DNA of 8,075 nucleotides, from positions 1-8,075 of the forward strand of contig JAGTVD010000346.1 in assembly GCA_018224505.1 (NCBI GenBank), written 5' to 3'. Position 1 is the first letter of the stretch; the number at the start of each line of letters is the position of its first letter. The notes beneath the pieces were generated by a model, which ran no database searches, was not told where the DNA came from, and was given only the letters and a program-made list of their open reading frames with translations. Of this stretch, positions 1-6,131 are shown in pieces. A program made the position numbers and the translations under genes. Source of the stretch: Desulfatitalea sp. Its GTDB lineage: Bacteria > Desulfobacterota > Desulfobacteria > Desulfobacterales > Desulfosarcinaceae.

Positions 1-1366
1 CGCTGATACCGACGGCGCCGATGGCCGCTGCATGGCGTGCCACCAGACGCCGGATCTGTCCCGACCGGCGGAACATGCCAGGGTCCAGGCGTTTTGTTTC
101 CATTGCCATGGCGCCGACGCAATCCCTGCCGGGGAAACCCTTTCTCCGCAAGGTGTTTTCATCCATCCGGAAGATTACCGGGCCACGTCCCATGCCGACC
201 TGGCTTGCCTGACGTGCCATCCCCAGGCAGCCCGCTACGGTCACACCCCCCAGACCGTTGAGACATGCCGCAGCTGCCACAGCGCCCATGACGAAAAAAA
301 GGCCCACGATGCACACCTGCGGGTCGCCTGCGAGGCCTGCCATTTGCCCGATGCGCAGCCGATGCATGATCCGGCTTCGGGCCGCATCGCAGCGCTGCGC
401 GAGACCCGGCGCGGCGAGATATCCGGCGTCCACGCCTTCATGGCCCAAAAGGACCTGGATTCCTGCCGCAGTTGCCATTTTGCCGGCAACACCGTGGGCG
501 CGGCGGCAATGATTCTGCCCCCCAAAAGCATCATCTGCATGCCGTGCCACGCCGGAACTTTCTCTGCCGGCGACGGGGTGACCGTGCTGACACTGCTGGT
601 GTTCGGGGTGGGCATGCTGCTGGTTTTCAGTTACGTGCTCTCCGGCAGCTTGCCCGGCAAACCGACCGCCGGGGCCGTCGAAAAAATCGGGACGGTGTTG
701 GGATCAATCCCGAGCACCCTCTTCTCCCGGCGACTGCCGCACCTGGTCGGCACCCTCTTCCGGGACGTACTGCTGCAGCGGCGGCTCTACCGGCGCTCGA
801 GACTGCGCTGGCTGTTACACAGCTTGATATTCTTCCCCTTTGTGATCCGCTTTACCTGGGGTCTGATCGCCCTGCTGGCCTCGCTCTGGTATCCGCACTG
901 GGAGACCACCTGGGCGCTGTTGGACAAAAACCATCCGGCAACGGCCTTTATCTTCGATCTCACCGGGCTGATGATCCTGGCCGGGGTGTGCTGGGCCTTT
1001 CTGCGGGACCGGGAAGCGCGCCGGCACCAACCCGGCGACCTGGCGCGCCAGGACCGCCTGGCCCTGCTGCTGATCGGGATGCTGGTGATGGTCGGCTTTC
1101 TTCTGGAAGGTGCCCGCATCACCATGACCGGCCACCCGCCCGGCGCCGAATGGGCCTTTATCGGCAACCTGCTGAGTGGCCTATTCAGCCCCGGGGAAGC
1201 CTTGACTACCCTCTACGGTTACCTCTGGTACTTGCACGCCATTCTCGGTGGAGGCTTCATAGCCTACCTGCCTTTCAGCCGGCTGCTGCATATCATCCTC
1301 GCGCCGATCGCCCTTGGCCTGCAGTCCGTGACCGACCATGATCACAAGGAGATCAAGCACGAGTGA
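1..1366 (+). CDS. Multihaem cytochrome c fused to NarI/DsrM-type membrane cytochrome b (5' end outside window)
   Basis: The reading frame is open from the first full codon (base 2), and a haem motif lies across 29-43, upstream of the first ATG (32). The gene therefore starts outside the window; 454 residues are visible. Seven CxxCH motifs begin at bases 29, 95, 206, 266, 329, 464 and 536, indicating a periplasmic multihaem c domain. It is followed by about five hydrophobic segments (roughly bases 575-646, 803-890, 932-1006, 1055-1111 and 1196-1321). The membrane part resembles the NarI/DsrM/HdrE type of quinone-interacting cytochrome b. One His lies in the second helix (LLHSL), and two His spaced 18 residues apart lie in the last segment (YLHAI...LLHII), the same spacing as the NarI haem ligands H187/H205. 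The likely role is to pass electrons between the quinone pool or cytoplasmic Fe-S partners and periplasmic c-type haems. The downstream FAD and CCG proteins could be its cytoplasmic partners (inference). The signal peptide, if any, is not visible. Confidence 0.87.
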   Translation, partial: ADTDGADGRCMACHQTPDLSRPAEHARVQAFCFHCHGADAIPAGETLSPQGVFIHPEDYRATSHADLACLTCHPQAARYGHTPQTVETCRSCHSAHDEKKAHDAHLRVACEACHLPDAQPMHDPASGRIAALRETRRGEISGVHAFMAQKDLDSCRSCHFAGNTVGAAAMILPPKSIICMPCHAGTFSAGDGVTVLTLLVFGVGMLLVFSYVLSGSLPGKPTAGAVEKIGTVLGSIPSTLFSRRLPHLVGTLFRDVLLQRRLYRRSRLRWLLHSLIFFPFVIRFTWGLIALLASLWYPHWETTWALLDKNHPATAFIFDLTGLMILAGVCWAFLRDREARRHQPGDLARQDRLALLLIGMLVMVGFLLEGARITMTGHPPGAEWAFIGNLLSGLFSPGEALTTLYGYLWYLHAILGGGFIAYLPFSRLLHIILAPIALGLQSVTDHDHKEIKHE

Positions 1367-1411
1367 TAATCAACCTCAGCGGTGGCCGGCCGACCATTGC
1401 CGCCGCGCACA

Positions 1412-1446
1412 GCCAATCGCCGGGGTTTCGCTCCCCGGTAATTGGC
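1412..1446 (+). other. Strong stem-loop in the cytochrome-oxidase spacer
   Basis: GCCAAT (1412-1417) pairs with ATTGGC (1441-1446), and CCGGGG (1420-1425) pairs with CCCCGG (1433-1438). A 2x2 internal loop separates the two helices and a 7-nt apical loop closes the structure, giving 12 Watson-Crick pairs. A run of five T lies about 20 nt further on (1467-1471), too far for a standard intrinsic terminator. It may be an attenuator, an RNA-processing or stabilising hairpin that sets different expression of the cytochrome and the oxidase, or a weak terminator. The pairing is seen directly; the function is inferred. Confidence 0.5.
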
Positions 1447-1475
1447 GGATAGCAACAAGACCGCCATTTTTCGAC

Positions 1476-1480
1476 AGGAG
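1476..1480 (+). promoter_or_regulatory. Ribosome binding site fixing the start of the FAD oxidase
   Basis: AGGAG lies 7 nt upstream of the ATG at 1488. The frame is open further upstream to 1338, but that extension overlaps the cytochrome gene, carries the stem-loop and shows no family similarity. This site decides the start at 1488. Confidence 0.75.
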
Positions 1481-1487
1481 CATACCC

Positions 1488-2867
1488 ATGGAAGACCGAA
1501 TCAAAGAGGCACTCAAGGAGATCGTTGGCGCCGACAACTATACGGAGCAACTGATCGATATGGTCTCCTATTCCTATGACGCGTCCGAGCACCACCACCG
1601 GCCGACCTGTGGGGTCTGGGCCACCACGGTGGAACAGATATCGCGGATACTGGAGATGGCCAACCGGGAGAGGATACCGGTCATCCCCCGGGGCGCCGGC
1701 ACCGGCCTCTCCGGAATGGCGGTGCCGGCCAGAGGCGGCATCGTGCTCGACCTCAACCACATGAACCGGATTCTGCAGATCAGCATCGAGGATCGCCTGG
1801 CCATCGTGCAACCCGGCGTGGTGTACGCCGACCTTGAGCGGGCTCTGGCACAACACGGCTTTTTCTTCCCCCCCGACCCGGCCAGCGGCAAAGTCGCCAC
1901 CCTGGGCGGCAACGTCGCCACCAATGCCGGCGGCGTGAAGGGCGCCAAATACGGCACCACCCGCGATTACGTCCTCGGCCTGCAAGTGGTGCTGCCCGAT
2001 GGGCGGGTGATGCGCACCGGTTCCCACGCCATGAAGAGCGTGTCCGGTTACGACCTGACCCGTCTGTTCGTAGGCTCCGAGGGCACCCTGGGGGTGGTGA
2101 CGGAGATCATTCTCAAGATCAATCCCAAACCCACTGCCACCAGCACCTCGATGGCCACCTTCGACAACCTTGAAGACGCCGGCCGGGCCGTCAGCCAGAT
2201 CATGCACAGCGGCATCATACCCAGCGTGCTGGAGATCCTGGGGCGTGACACCATCCGGGCCATCAACCAGAATACCGATCTGAATCTGCCCGAAGTGGAT
2301 GCCATGCTGCTCGCGGAGACCGATGGGTACACCCAGGCCGAAACCGAATATCAGATGTCCAAAATCATGGACATCTTCCGGGACAATCATCCCCAGCAGG
2401 TGCAACAGGCCCAATCGGAGGCCGAGGCGGCCAGTCTCTGGAAAGCACGCAAATCGGCCTATGCGGTCCTGGCACGCATCAAGACCCACTTTGTGCTGGA
2501 AGATGTCACGGTGCCCATCGGCAATGTCGCCGCACTCCTCAAAGGCGTCGAGGAGATAGCCGCCCGCCATGAAATCCAGATCGCCACCTTCGGCCATGCC
2601 GGCGACGGCAACCTGCATCCCCAGATCCTCTACGACGGTTACGATCCGGCGGAAGTGAAAAAAATGGAGGCCGCCACCGCCGACTTGTTCCGACTGGCCA
2701 TCGACCTGAAAGGCACACTGACCGGAGAGCACGGAATCGGCCTGGCCAAAGCGCCCTATATGACCCTGGAACACGATGCAGCGGCCATGGAAGCCATGCG
2801 CAACATCAAAAAGCTGTTCGACCCCAACAATATACTCAATCCCGGCAAAATGGCCCTGGAGGGATAA
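1488..2867 (+). CDS. FAD-binding oxidase/dehydrogenase, GlcD / D-lactate dehydrogenase type
   Basis: The product has 459 residues, the usual length for the GlcD/D-2-hydroxyacid dehydrogenase branch of the vanillyl-alcohol-oxidase flavoprotein superfamily. The FAD-binding half shows PRGAGTGLSG (residues 67-76), a conserved NAGG (146-149) and GSEGTLG (196-202). The C-terminal half shows the substrate-domain signatures FGHAGDGNLHP (368-378), GTLTGEHGIG (409-418) and the closing DPNNILNPGK (445-454). Family members oxidise a 2-hydroxy acid such as glycolate or D-lactate and pass electrons to a GlcF-like Fe-S partner. The next gene, five bases downstream, encodes such a partner, so the two very likely form one cytoplasmic complex. 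The substrate cannot be told from sequence. No signal peptide or membrane segment is seen. The start at 1488 is supported by AGGAG 7 nt upstream. Because of the neighbouring lipoate genes, a role other than lactate or glycolate use is possible. Confidence 0.93.
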   Translation: MEDRIKEALKEIVGADNYTEQLIDMVSYSYDASEHHHRPTCGVWATTVEQISRILEMANRERIPVIPRGAGTGLSGMAVPARGGIVLDLNHMNRILQISIEDRLAIVQPGVVYADLERALAQHGFFFPPDPASGKVATLGGNVATNAGGVKGAKYGTTRDYVLGLQVVLPDGRVMRTGSHAMKSVSGYDLTRLFVGSEGTLGVVTEIILKINPKPTATSTSMATFDNLEDAGRAVSQIMHSGIIPSVLEILGRDTIRAINQNTDLNLPEVDAMLLAETDGYTQAETEYQMSKIMDIFRDNHPQQVQQAQSEAEAASLWKARKSAYAVLARIKTHFVLEDVTVPIGNVAALLKGVEEIAARHEIQIATFGHAGDGNLHPQILYDGYDPAEVKKMEAATADLFRLAIDLKGTLTGEHGIGLAKAPYMTLEHDAAAMEAMRNIKKLFDPNNILNPGKMALEG

Positions 2868-2872
2868 ACATT

Positions 2873-3973
2873 ATGCGAGACAAATACGATTTTGAAATCA
2901 AGTACCGCGACCAGATCCTCAAATGCTCCCGTTGCGGTTTCTGCCAGGCGGTATGCCCGGTCTACGGTTCCACCCTGCGACCGGCCTGCAATGCGCGGGG
3001 AAAGATGTTGATCTTGAAAGAAGTCATGGACGGTCACATAGACCTCAATGACGAATTGATCGATACCCTTTTCCAATGCACCACCTGCGCCAACTGCTAC
3101 CAGAACTGCCCCTCCGGCGTGAATGTGCCTGAAATCATCAAACAGGTGCGCAAGGACATGGTCCATATCGGCTCCTGCCACCCGGCCTTCACCGGAATGA
3201 ACGAGGTGCTGCAAGCACATGACAACATATACGCCGAGGACGAACCCGAGGATTTCGAACGTGAACGGAACAAACAGGCCCGATATGTCTATTTTATCGG
3301 TTGCGTCGGCGGCTACCGGGAGGATGAGTCCACCCTGGCCACCCTCGACCTGCTGGACCGCCTGTCGGTGGACTACACCCTGATCGACGAGGTGTGTTGC
3401 AGCGGGGTGCTTGAAGATGTGGGGTTCCAGATCAACCCCCGGCTGGTGCAGTTGAACATCGAACGGATCCTGACCACCGGCGCCGAGGCGGTTATCACCG
3501 GATGCCCCTACTGTTTCCGGACCTTCAACAACAAGGAGCAGTATGCGCCGCTGAAGGAAAAGGGCGTGAGCATCATCCATATCAGTCAATTCTTGAAAAA
3601 CGTTGCTATGGACGTTACCACGGACCTGCGCGTCACCTACCACGATCCCTGCGACTTAGGCCGGCACTGCGGTATCTATGAAGAGCCCCGGGGGACCATT
3701 CGCAAAATCGCACCCAATTTCGTCGAGATGCGCCATCATCACGCCGACGCCCTGTGTTGCGGGGCCGGCGGTGGCGTGCGGGGCGCTTTTGCCAAAAATT
3801 CCATCGCCATGGCCCGGCGGCGTTTGGAAGAGGCCGAAGAGATTGAAGCCGATGTGGTGCTGACGGAGTGCAACTCATGTGTGCACAACCTGTCCAATGC
3901 CAAGTTGCGCAAACAGAAATTCAAAGTGTGTACCACCACGGCCTTTATCAACGAGTTGATGGACGAGCGGTAA
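2873..3973 (+). CDS. (Fe-S)-binding protein, HdrD/GlcF type with two CCG domains (copy 1)
   Basis: The product has 366 residues. An HdrC/GlcF-like ferredoxin domain at the N-terminus carries two [4Fe-4S] motifs, C18-C21-C24-C28 and C69-C72-C75-C79, each followed by Pro. Two cysteine-rich CCG domains follow: C144, C175-C176, C211-C214 and C260, C295-C296, C333-C336. Each copy has the CX(30-35)CC...CxxC pattern known from HdrB/HdrD, where such domains bind noncubane [4Fe-4S] clusters that handle disulfides, and from GlcF and succinate dehydrogenase SdhE. The first CCG reads CCSG rather than CCG. The start follows GGAGGG (2858-2863) with 9 nt spacing. It is co-transcribed with the GlcD-like gene and is its probable electron acceptor. 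It could pass electrons on to the cytochrome b/c upstream or to a disulfide. No membrane helix is present, so it is cytoplasmic or membrane-associated through partners. Confidence 0.92.
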   Translation: MRDKYDFEIKYRDQILKCSRCGFCQAVCPVYGSTLRPACNARGKMLILKEVMDGHIDLNDELIDTLFQCTTCANCYQNCPSGVNVPEIIKQVRKDMVHIGSCHPAFTGMNEVLQAHDNIYAEDEPEDFERERNKQARYVYFIGCVGGYREDESTLATLDLLDRLSVDYTLIDEVCCSGVLEDVGFQINPRLVQLNIERILTTGAEAVITGCPYCFRTFNNKEQYAPLKEKGVSIIHISQFLKNVAMDVTTDLRVTYHDPCDLGRHCGIYEEPRGTIRKIAPNFVEMRHHHADALCCGAGGGVRGAFAKNSIAMARRRLEEAEEIEADVVLTECNSCVHNLSNAKLRKQKFKVCTTTAFINELMDER

Positions 3974-3989
3974 CCAGACCATTTCGGGC

Positions 3990-4018
3990 TTGCCATCCGG
4001 GCGCGCGGGATTGATAAT
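3990..4018 (+). promoter_or_regulatory. Candidate sigma70-type promoter ahead of the lipoyl-carrier block
   Basis: TTGCCA (3990-3995, 5 of 6 matches to the -35 consensus) and GATAAT (4013-4018, 5 of 6 matches to the -10) are separated by 17 bp. The site lies in the 113-bp gap between the first Fe-S gene and the GcvH-like gene, where a second transcription unit would be expected to begin. The start would be near 4025, leaving a leader of about 60 nt. No operator is recognised. This is a consensus match only, without experimental support. Confidence 0.42.
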
Positions 4019-4086
4019 ACATCAGCCGACAGGTGGCATGCCGCCAGGACGGACACCCTCTAAACTTTGAGAAAGGATGACGGTCG

Positions 4087-4518
4087 ATGGATATTCAGGG
4101 CTATCACATGCCGGACGAGTTGTATTACGAAGAGAACCATTTCTGGGTCAAGGCGGAAGGGGATTTGCTGGTGATGGGCATGGATGATTTCGCCCAGAAA
4201 ATGGCCGGGGAAATCGTCTACGTGCAACTGCCCGAGGAGGGCAAGCAACTCAAGGTCGGTAAAAAATTCGCCAAGCTGGAGTCGGGCAAGTGGCTGGGCA
4301 AGGTGTTCGCCCCCATCAACGGTGAACTGGTGGCGGTCAACGAAGCATTGGAGACCAACCCCGGCCTGATCAACGATGATTGCTACGGCAAGGGCTGGAT
4401 GTACAAGATCAAACCCGAAGCCATGGACGACTTGCAGAACCTGATGCACGGACAGCCGGCCGTGGAGAAATGGCTGCTGGCGGAAATAGAAAAATACGCC
4501 AAGGACGCAACAGACTAA
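4087..4518 (+). CDS. GcvH-like lipoyl-carrier protein (possible LbpA-type lipoate-binding protein)
   Basis: The product has 143 residues, close to glycine cleavage H protein length. It follows the H-protein fold from start to end: an N-terminal HFWVKAEGD segment, FAQKMAGEIVYVQLPEEG (residues 35-52), the lipoyl-lysine hairpin LESGKWLGKVFAPINGELV (64-82) and the closing YGKGWMYKIKP (100-110). The modified lysine should be K68; the common ESVKA context is here ESGKW. No glycine cleavage P, T or L gene is adjacent. Instead the gene abuts HdrD-type Fe-S and lipoate-ligase genes, the setting known for LbpA, the lipoate-binding protein of the sHdr sulfur-oxidation pathway. The likely role is therefore as a swinging-arm carrier of dithiol or persulfide intermediates rather than in glycine catabolism (inference). 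AAAGGA (4072-4077) lies 9 nt before the ATG. The stop is one base from the next start, so translational coupling is likely. Confidence 0.9.
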   Translation: MDIQGYHMPDELYYEENHFWVKAEGDLLVMGMDDFAQKMAGEIVYVQLPEEGKQLKVGKKFAKLESGKWLGKVFAPINGELVAVNEALETNPGLINDDCYGKGWMYKIKPEAMDDLQNLMHGQPAVEKWLLAEIEKYAKDATD

Positions 4519-4519
4519 A

Positions 4520-5716
4520 ATGGCCAACAAAGACTATACGATAAGGCAGCTCCTGGAGATGGAGGCGTGCACCAACTGCCGAATCTGCGCCGATGTCTGC
4601 CCGGCGGTCACGGCCGCCGGTGAAGGCAAGATTTCAGCGGTCAACCGCATGAAAGGCATCAAGGAAATTGTCAAAAGCCGCGGCGGACTTCTGAGCAAGC
4701 TGCTGGGTCGCAAGGTGTCGCCGGAGGCAATGGCGCAATTCAGCCGCGACACCTTTCGCTGCACCCTTTGCGGGAACTGCCAGGAAGTGTGTCCCGTGGG
4801 CATCCAGCTCAAGGATCTGTGGCTCTCCCTGCGTCAGGACCTGGTCCATTCGGACGCCTATCCCAAAGAGATCAATATGATCCGGGACAACCTGGCAGCC
4901 AGCCACAACGTCTTTGCCGAAGACAACGACGAGCGGGCCGACTGGGTGGAGGATATGTCCGAACCGCCCGATCATGGGTTTCTCAAGGAGAAGGCCGAAG
5001 TGGTCTACTTCACCGGGTGCGTCGCGGCCTATTTTCCCCTGGCCCAGAAAATCCCCATGGCCCTGGCCGACATCATGGCGTCCACGGATGTGGATTTCAC
5101 CCTCATGGGAGAAGAAGAATGGTGCTGCGGCTTTCCTTTGCTGGGCGCCGGCCTGAAGGATCTGTTTCACACCTTCCGCGACCACAACCTGGCGGCCGTG
5201 CGCGCCAAAGGCGCTCGGGAAGTGGTGTTCGCCTGCCCCTCCTGTTACCAGATGTGGCGTGAACACTACCCACAGGGAGATCTGAAGTTTACCCATGCAT
5301 CTCAATTCCTGCTGCGCATGTTGCGCCGGGGCGATATCCCCATGAAACCACTGGACATGACCGTCACCTACCACGACCCCTGCGATTTGGGCCGGGCGGC
5401 CCGGGTGTTCGACGAACCCCGGGAGGCCATCGGTTTGATTCCGGGCGTACGGCTGGTGGAATTGCCCCGCAACCGGGAAAACTGCCTTTGCTGCGGGGGT
5501 GGCGGCAATTTGGAAATGCTGAGCAAGGAACTGTCCGCGGACATTGCGCGCCTGAAGATCGAGGAGATCCTCTCCACCGGCGCCCAGGCGGTGGTGACCG
5601 CCTGTCAGCAGTGCGTACGCACCATGACCACCCATGTCCGGCGCAACAAAGTGGCATTGGAGGTGCTGGATCTGACCCAGTTGATCCAACGGGCGTTGGA
5701 CAAGGAAGAGGCATAA
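4520..5716 (+). CDS. (Fe-S)-binding protein, HdrD type with two CCG domains (copy 2)
   Basis: The product has 398 residues and the same architecture as the protein at 2873-3973. Two ferredoxin motifs come first, C17-C20-C23-C27 and C81-C84-C87-C91, separated by a longer basic linker (about residues 34-72). Two CCG domains follow: C167, C202-C203, C239-C242 and C288, C324-C325, C362-C365. Both CC pairs are followed by Gly as in the canonical motif. In HdrB/HdrD, CCG domains carry noncubane clusters that reduce or form disulfides. Sitting directly after a lipoyl-carrier gene, this protein could exchange electrons with the lipoamide dithiol (inference). The start is one base after the preceding stop; AAGGA (4501-4505) lies about 14 nt upstream, so initiation probably relies on coupling. 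The last base of its TAA is the first base of the next ATG. It is clearly a divergent paralogue of copy 1, not a recent duplicate. Confidence 0.92.
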   Translation: MANKDYTIRQLLEMEACTNCRICADVCPAVTAAGEGKISAVNRMKGIKEIVKSRGGLLSKLLGRKVSPEAMAQFSRDTFRCTLCGNCQEVCPVGIQLKDLWLSLRQDLVHSDAYPKEINMIRDNLAASHNVFAEDNDERADWVEDMSEPPDHGFLKEKAEVVYFTGCVAAYFPLAQKIPMALADIMASTDVDFTLMGEEEWCCGFPLLGAGLKDLFHTFRDHNLAAVRAKGAREVVFACPSCYQMWREHYPQGDLKFTHASQFLLRMLRRGDIPMKPLDMTVTYHDPCDLGRAARVFDEPREAIGLIPGVRLVELPRNRENCLCCGGGGNLEMLSKELSADIARLKIEEILSTGAQAVVTACQQCVRTMTTHVRRNKVALEVLDLTQLIQRALDKEEA

Positions 5717-6108
5717 TGGCAGCGGAACCGCTGGTGGTGCGTTTAAACGAGGGCCGGGCGGAGGTGCGCAACGGCCATCATACTTTTCAGGTGACCGGCC
5801 GCAATGCCGCGGAATCCGGTTACGGCTGCCCCACCGAACTGGTCGCGGCCGCCCTGGGCAGCTGAATCGTCCTGACCATGGCCGCGGTCGCGGCTAACAA
5901 AGGGTTCCGTCTGGAAAAGGCGGAAGTCCGCATCACGACACGCATTGCGGCGACGAAACCCTGGTGCACCGATTTTGACATCCATCTGGACCTGGACGAC
6001 ACACTCGACCAGAGAGCCCGCACCATACTGTCCCGATGCGCTGCGATGTGCGAAGTGCATAAAATGTTGAGCGGTGAAATGCGCTTCAACTACTGTCTCA
6101 ACCCTTGA
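5716..6108 (+). CDS. OsmC-family peroxiredoxin-like selenoprotein, TGA read as selenocysteine (Sec50)
   Basis: Read through the in-frame TGA at 5863-5865, the gene gives 130 residues, a normal size for a small OsmC-like protein. Before the TGA comes the typical OsmC active-site lead CPTELVAAALGS (residues 38-49), which in relatives is followed by the peroxidatic Cys; here that codon is TGA. After it, IVLTMAAVAANKGFRLEKAEV and the second active-site region AAMCEVHKML (C112) continue the family pattern to the stop. Homology on both sides of one TGA at a catalytic Cys position is the hallmark of a selenoprotein. A SECIS-like hairpin follows. OsmC proteins reduce organic hydroperoxides with electrons often supplied by lipoamide, which fits the lipoate genes on both sides. 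The ATG overlaps the previous TAA (TAATG) and is preceded by AAGGAAGAGG (5702-5711). A pseudogene or sequencing error is the main alternative. Automatic callers would report only 5878-6108. Confidence 0.86.
5863..5865 (+). other. In-frame UGA predicted to encode selenocysteine
   Basis: The codon is number 50 from the ATG at 5716 and lies immediately after the Ala-Leu-Gly-Ser that precedes the peroxidatic Cys in OsmC proteins. The frame stays open for 80 more codons and ends at a TGA at 6106-6108. Confidence 0.8.
5879..5896 (+). promoter_or_regulatory. Candidate bacterial SECIS element
   Basis: Bases 5879-5885 (TGGCCGC) pair with 5890-5896 (GCGGCTA) to form seven pairs, one of them G-U, closed by a 4-nt loop GGUC (5886-5889). 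The loop starts 20 nt after the UGA. Bacterial SECIS elements lie within the coding region just downstream of the UGA and have a small apical loop with conserved guanine. The Escherichia coli fdhF element has GGUC within its apical loop, the same four bases. A weaker alternative pairing exists (5874-5877 with 5886-5889). The position and loop fit SelB recognition; this is inferred from base pairing only. Confidence 0.65.
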
Positions 6109-6119
6109 CCAAAGGCTTT

Positions 6120-6124
6120 AAGAG
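6120..6124 (+). promoter_or_regulatory. Ribosome binding site favouring the ligase start at 6132
   Basis: AAGAG lies 7 nt before the ATG at 6132. A TTG at 6105, overlapping the OsmC stop, is in the same frame and would add nine residues (starting TKGFKRP) that do not resemble ligase N-termini. Family members begin with a sequence like WRLLDTPP..., which matches the ATG start. Confidence 0.5.
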
Positions 6125-6131
6125 ACCTGAT

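Noticed and set aside
472..1341. 289-codon + strand frame overlapping the cytochrome gene
   Set aside because: The overlapping frame encodes seven haem motifs and membrane helices. This one is an Arg/Ala/Pro-rich shadow with no domain.
1467..1471. T run after the stem-loop as an intrinsic terminator
   Set aside because: Five T residues begin 20 nt after the stem instead of directly following it, and the ribosome binding site of the next gene follows at once.
1338..1487. Extended N-terminus of the FAD oxidase from ATG 1338
   Set aside because: The 50 extra residues overlap the cytochrome gene, include the stem-loop and have no family similarity; AGGAG sits properly before ATG 1488.
1353..2774. 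Long antisense open frame (473 codons) opposite the FAD oxidase
   Set aside because: It mirrors a gene with strong conserved motifs. Its composition is rich in Gly, His and Val, as expected for the complement of GC-rich codons, and it matches no known family.
4035..4042. GGCATGCC palindrome as an operator
   Set aside because: An isolated 8-bp palindrome is common in GC-rich DNA, and no second copy or known regulator motif was seen.
4087..4518. Housekeeping glycine cleavage H protein (gcvH)
   Set aside because: The fold and lysine motif match, but no gcvP, gcvT or lpd gene is adjacent and the neighbours are Hdr-type and lipoate-assembly genes. A lipoate-binding carrier role fits better, although this cannot be proven from the window.
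4634..5689. Long antisense open frame opposite the second Fe-S gene, with similar ones at 2756-3643 and 7023-8000
   Set aside because: They are complementary-strand shadows of well-supported genes; none shows recognisable domains or a credible start.
5716..5865. OsmC as a pseudogene ended by a nonsense mutation
   Set aside because: The remaining sequence is intact with both halves conserved, the TGA replaces exactly the catalytic Cys, and a SECIS-like hairpin is present. Not excluded without genome-wide selenocysteine genes.
5878..6108. Independent 76-residue gene starting at ATG 5878
   Set aside because: It lacks the N-terminal half of OsmC, which is present in the same frame immediately upstream of the TGA. 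The ATG codes for an internal Met of the longer protein, and no convincing ribosome binding site precedes it.
6105..6131. TTG start of the lipoate ligase overlapping the OsmC stop
   Set aside because: Ligase homologues start near the MQTWRLLD segment, and the ATG at 6132 has a purine-rich site 7 nt upstream; the TTG adds nine unrelated residues.
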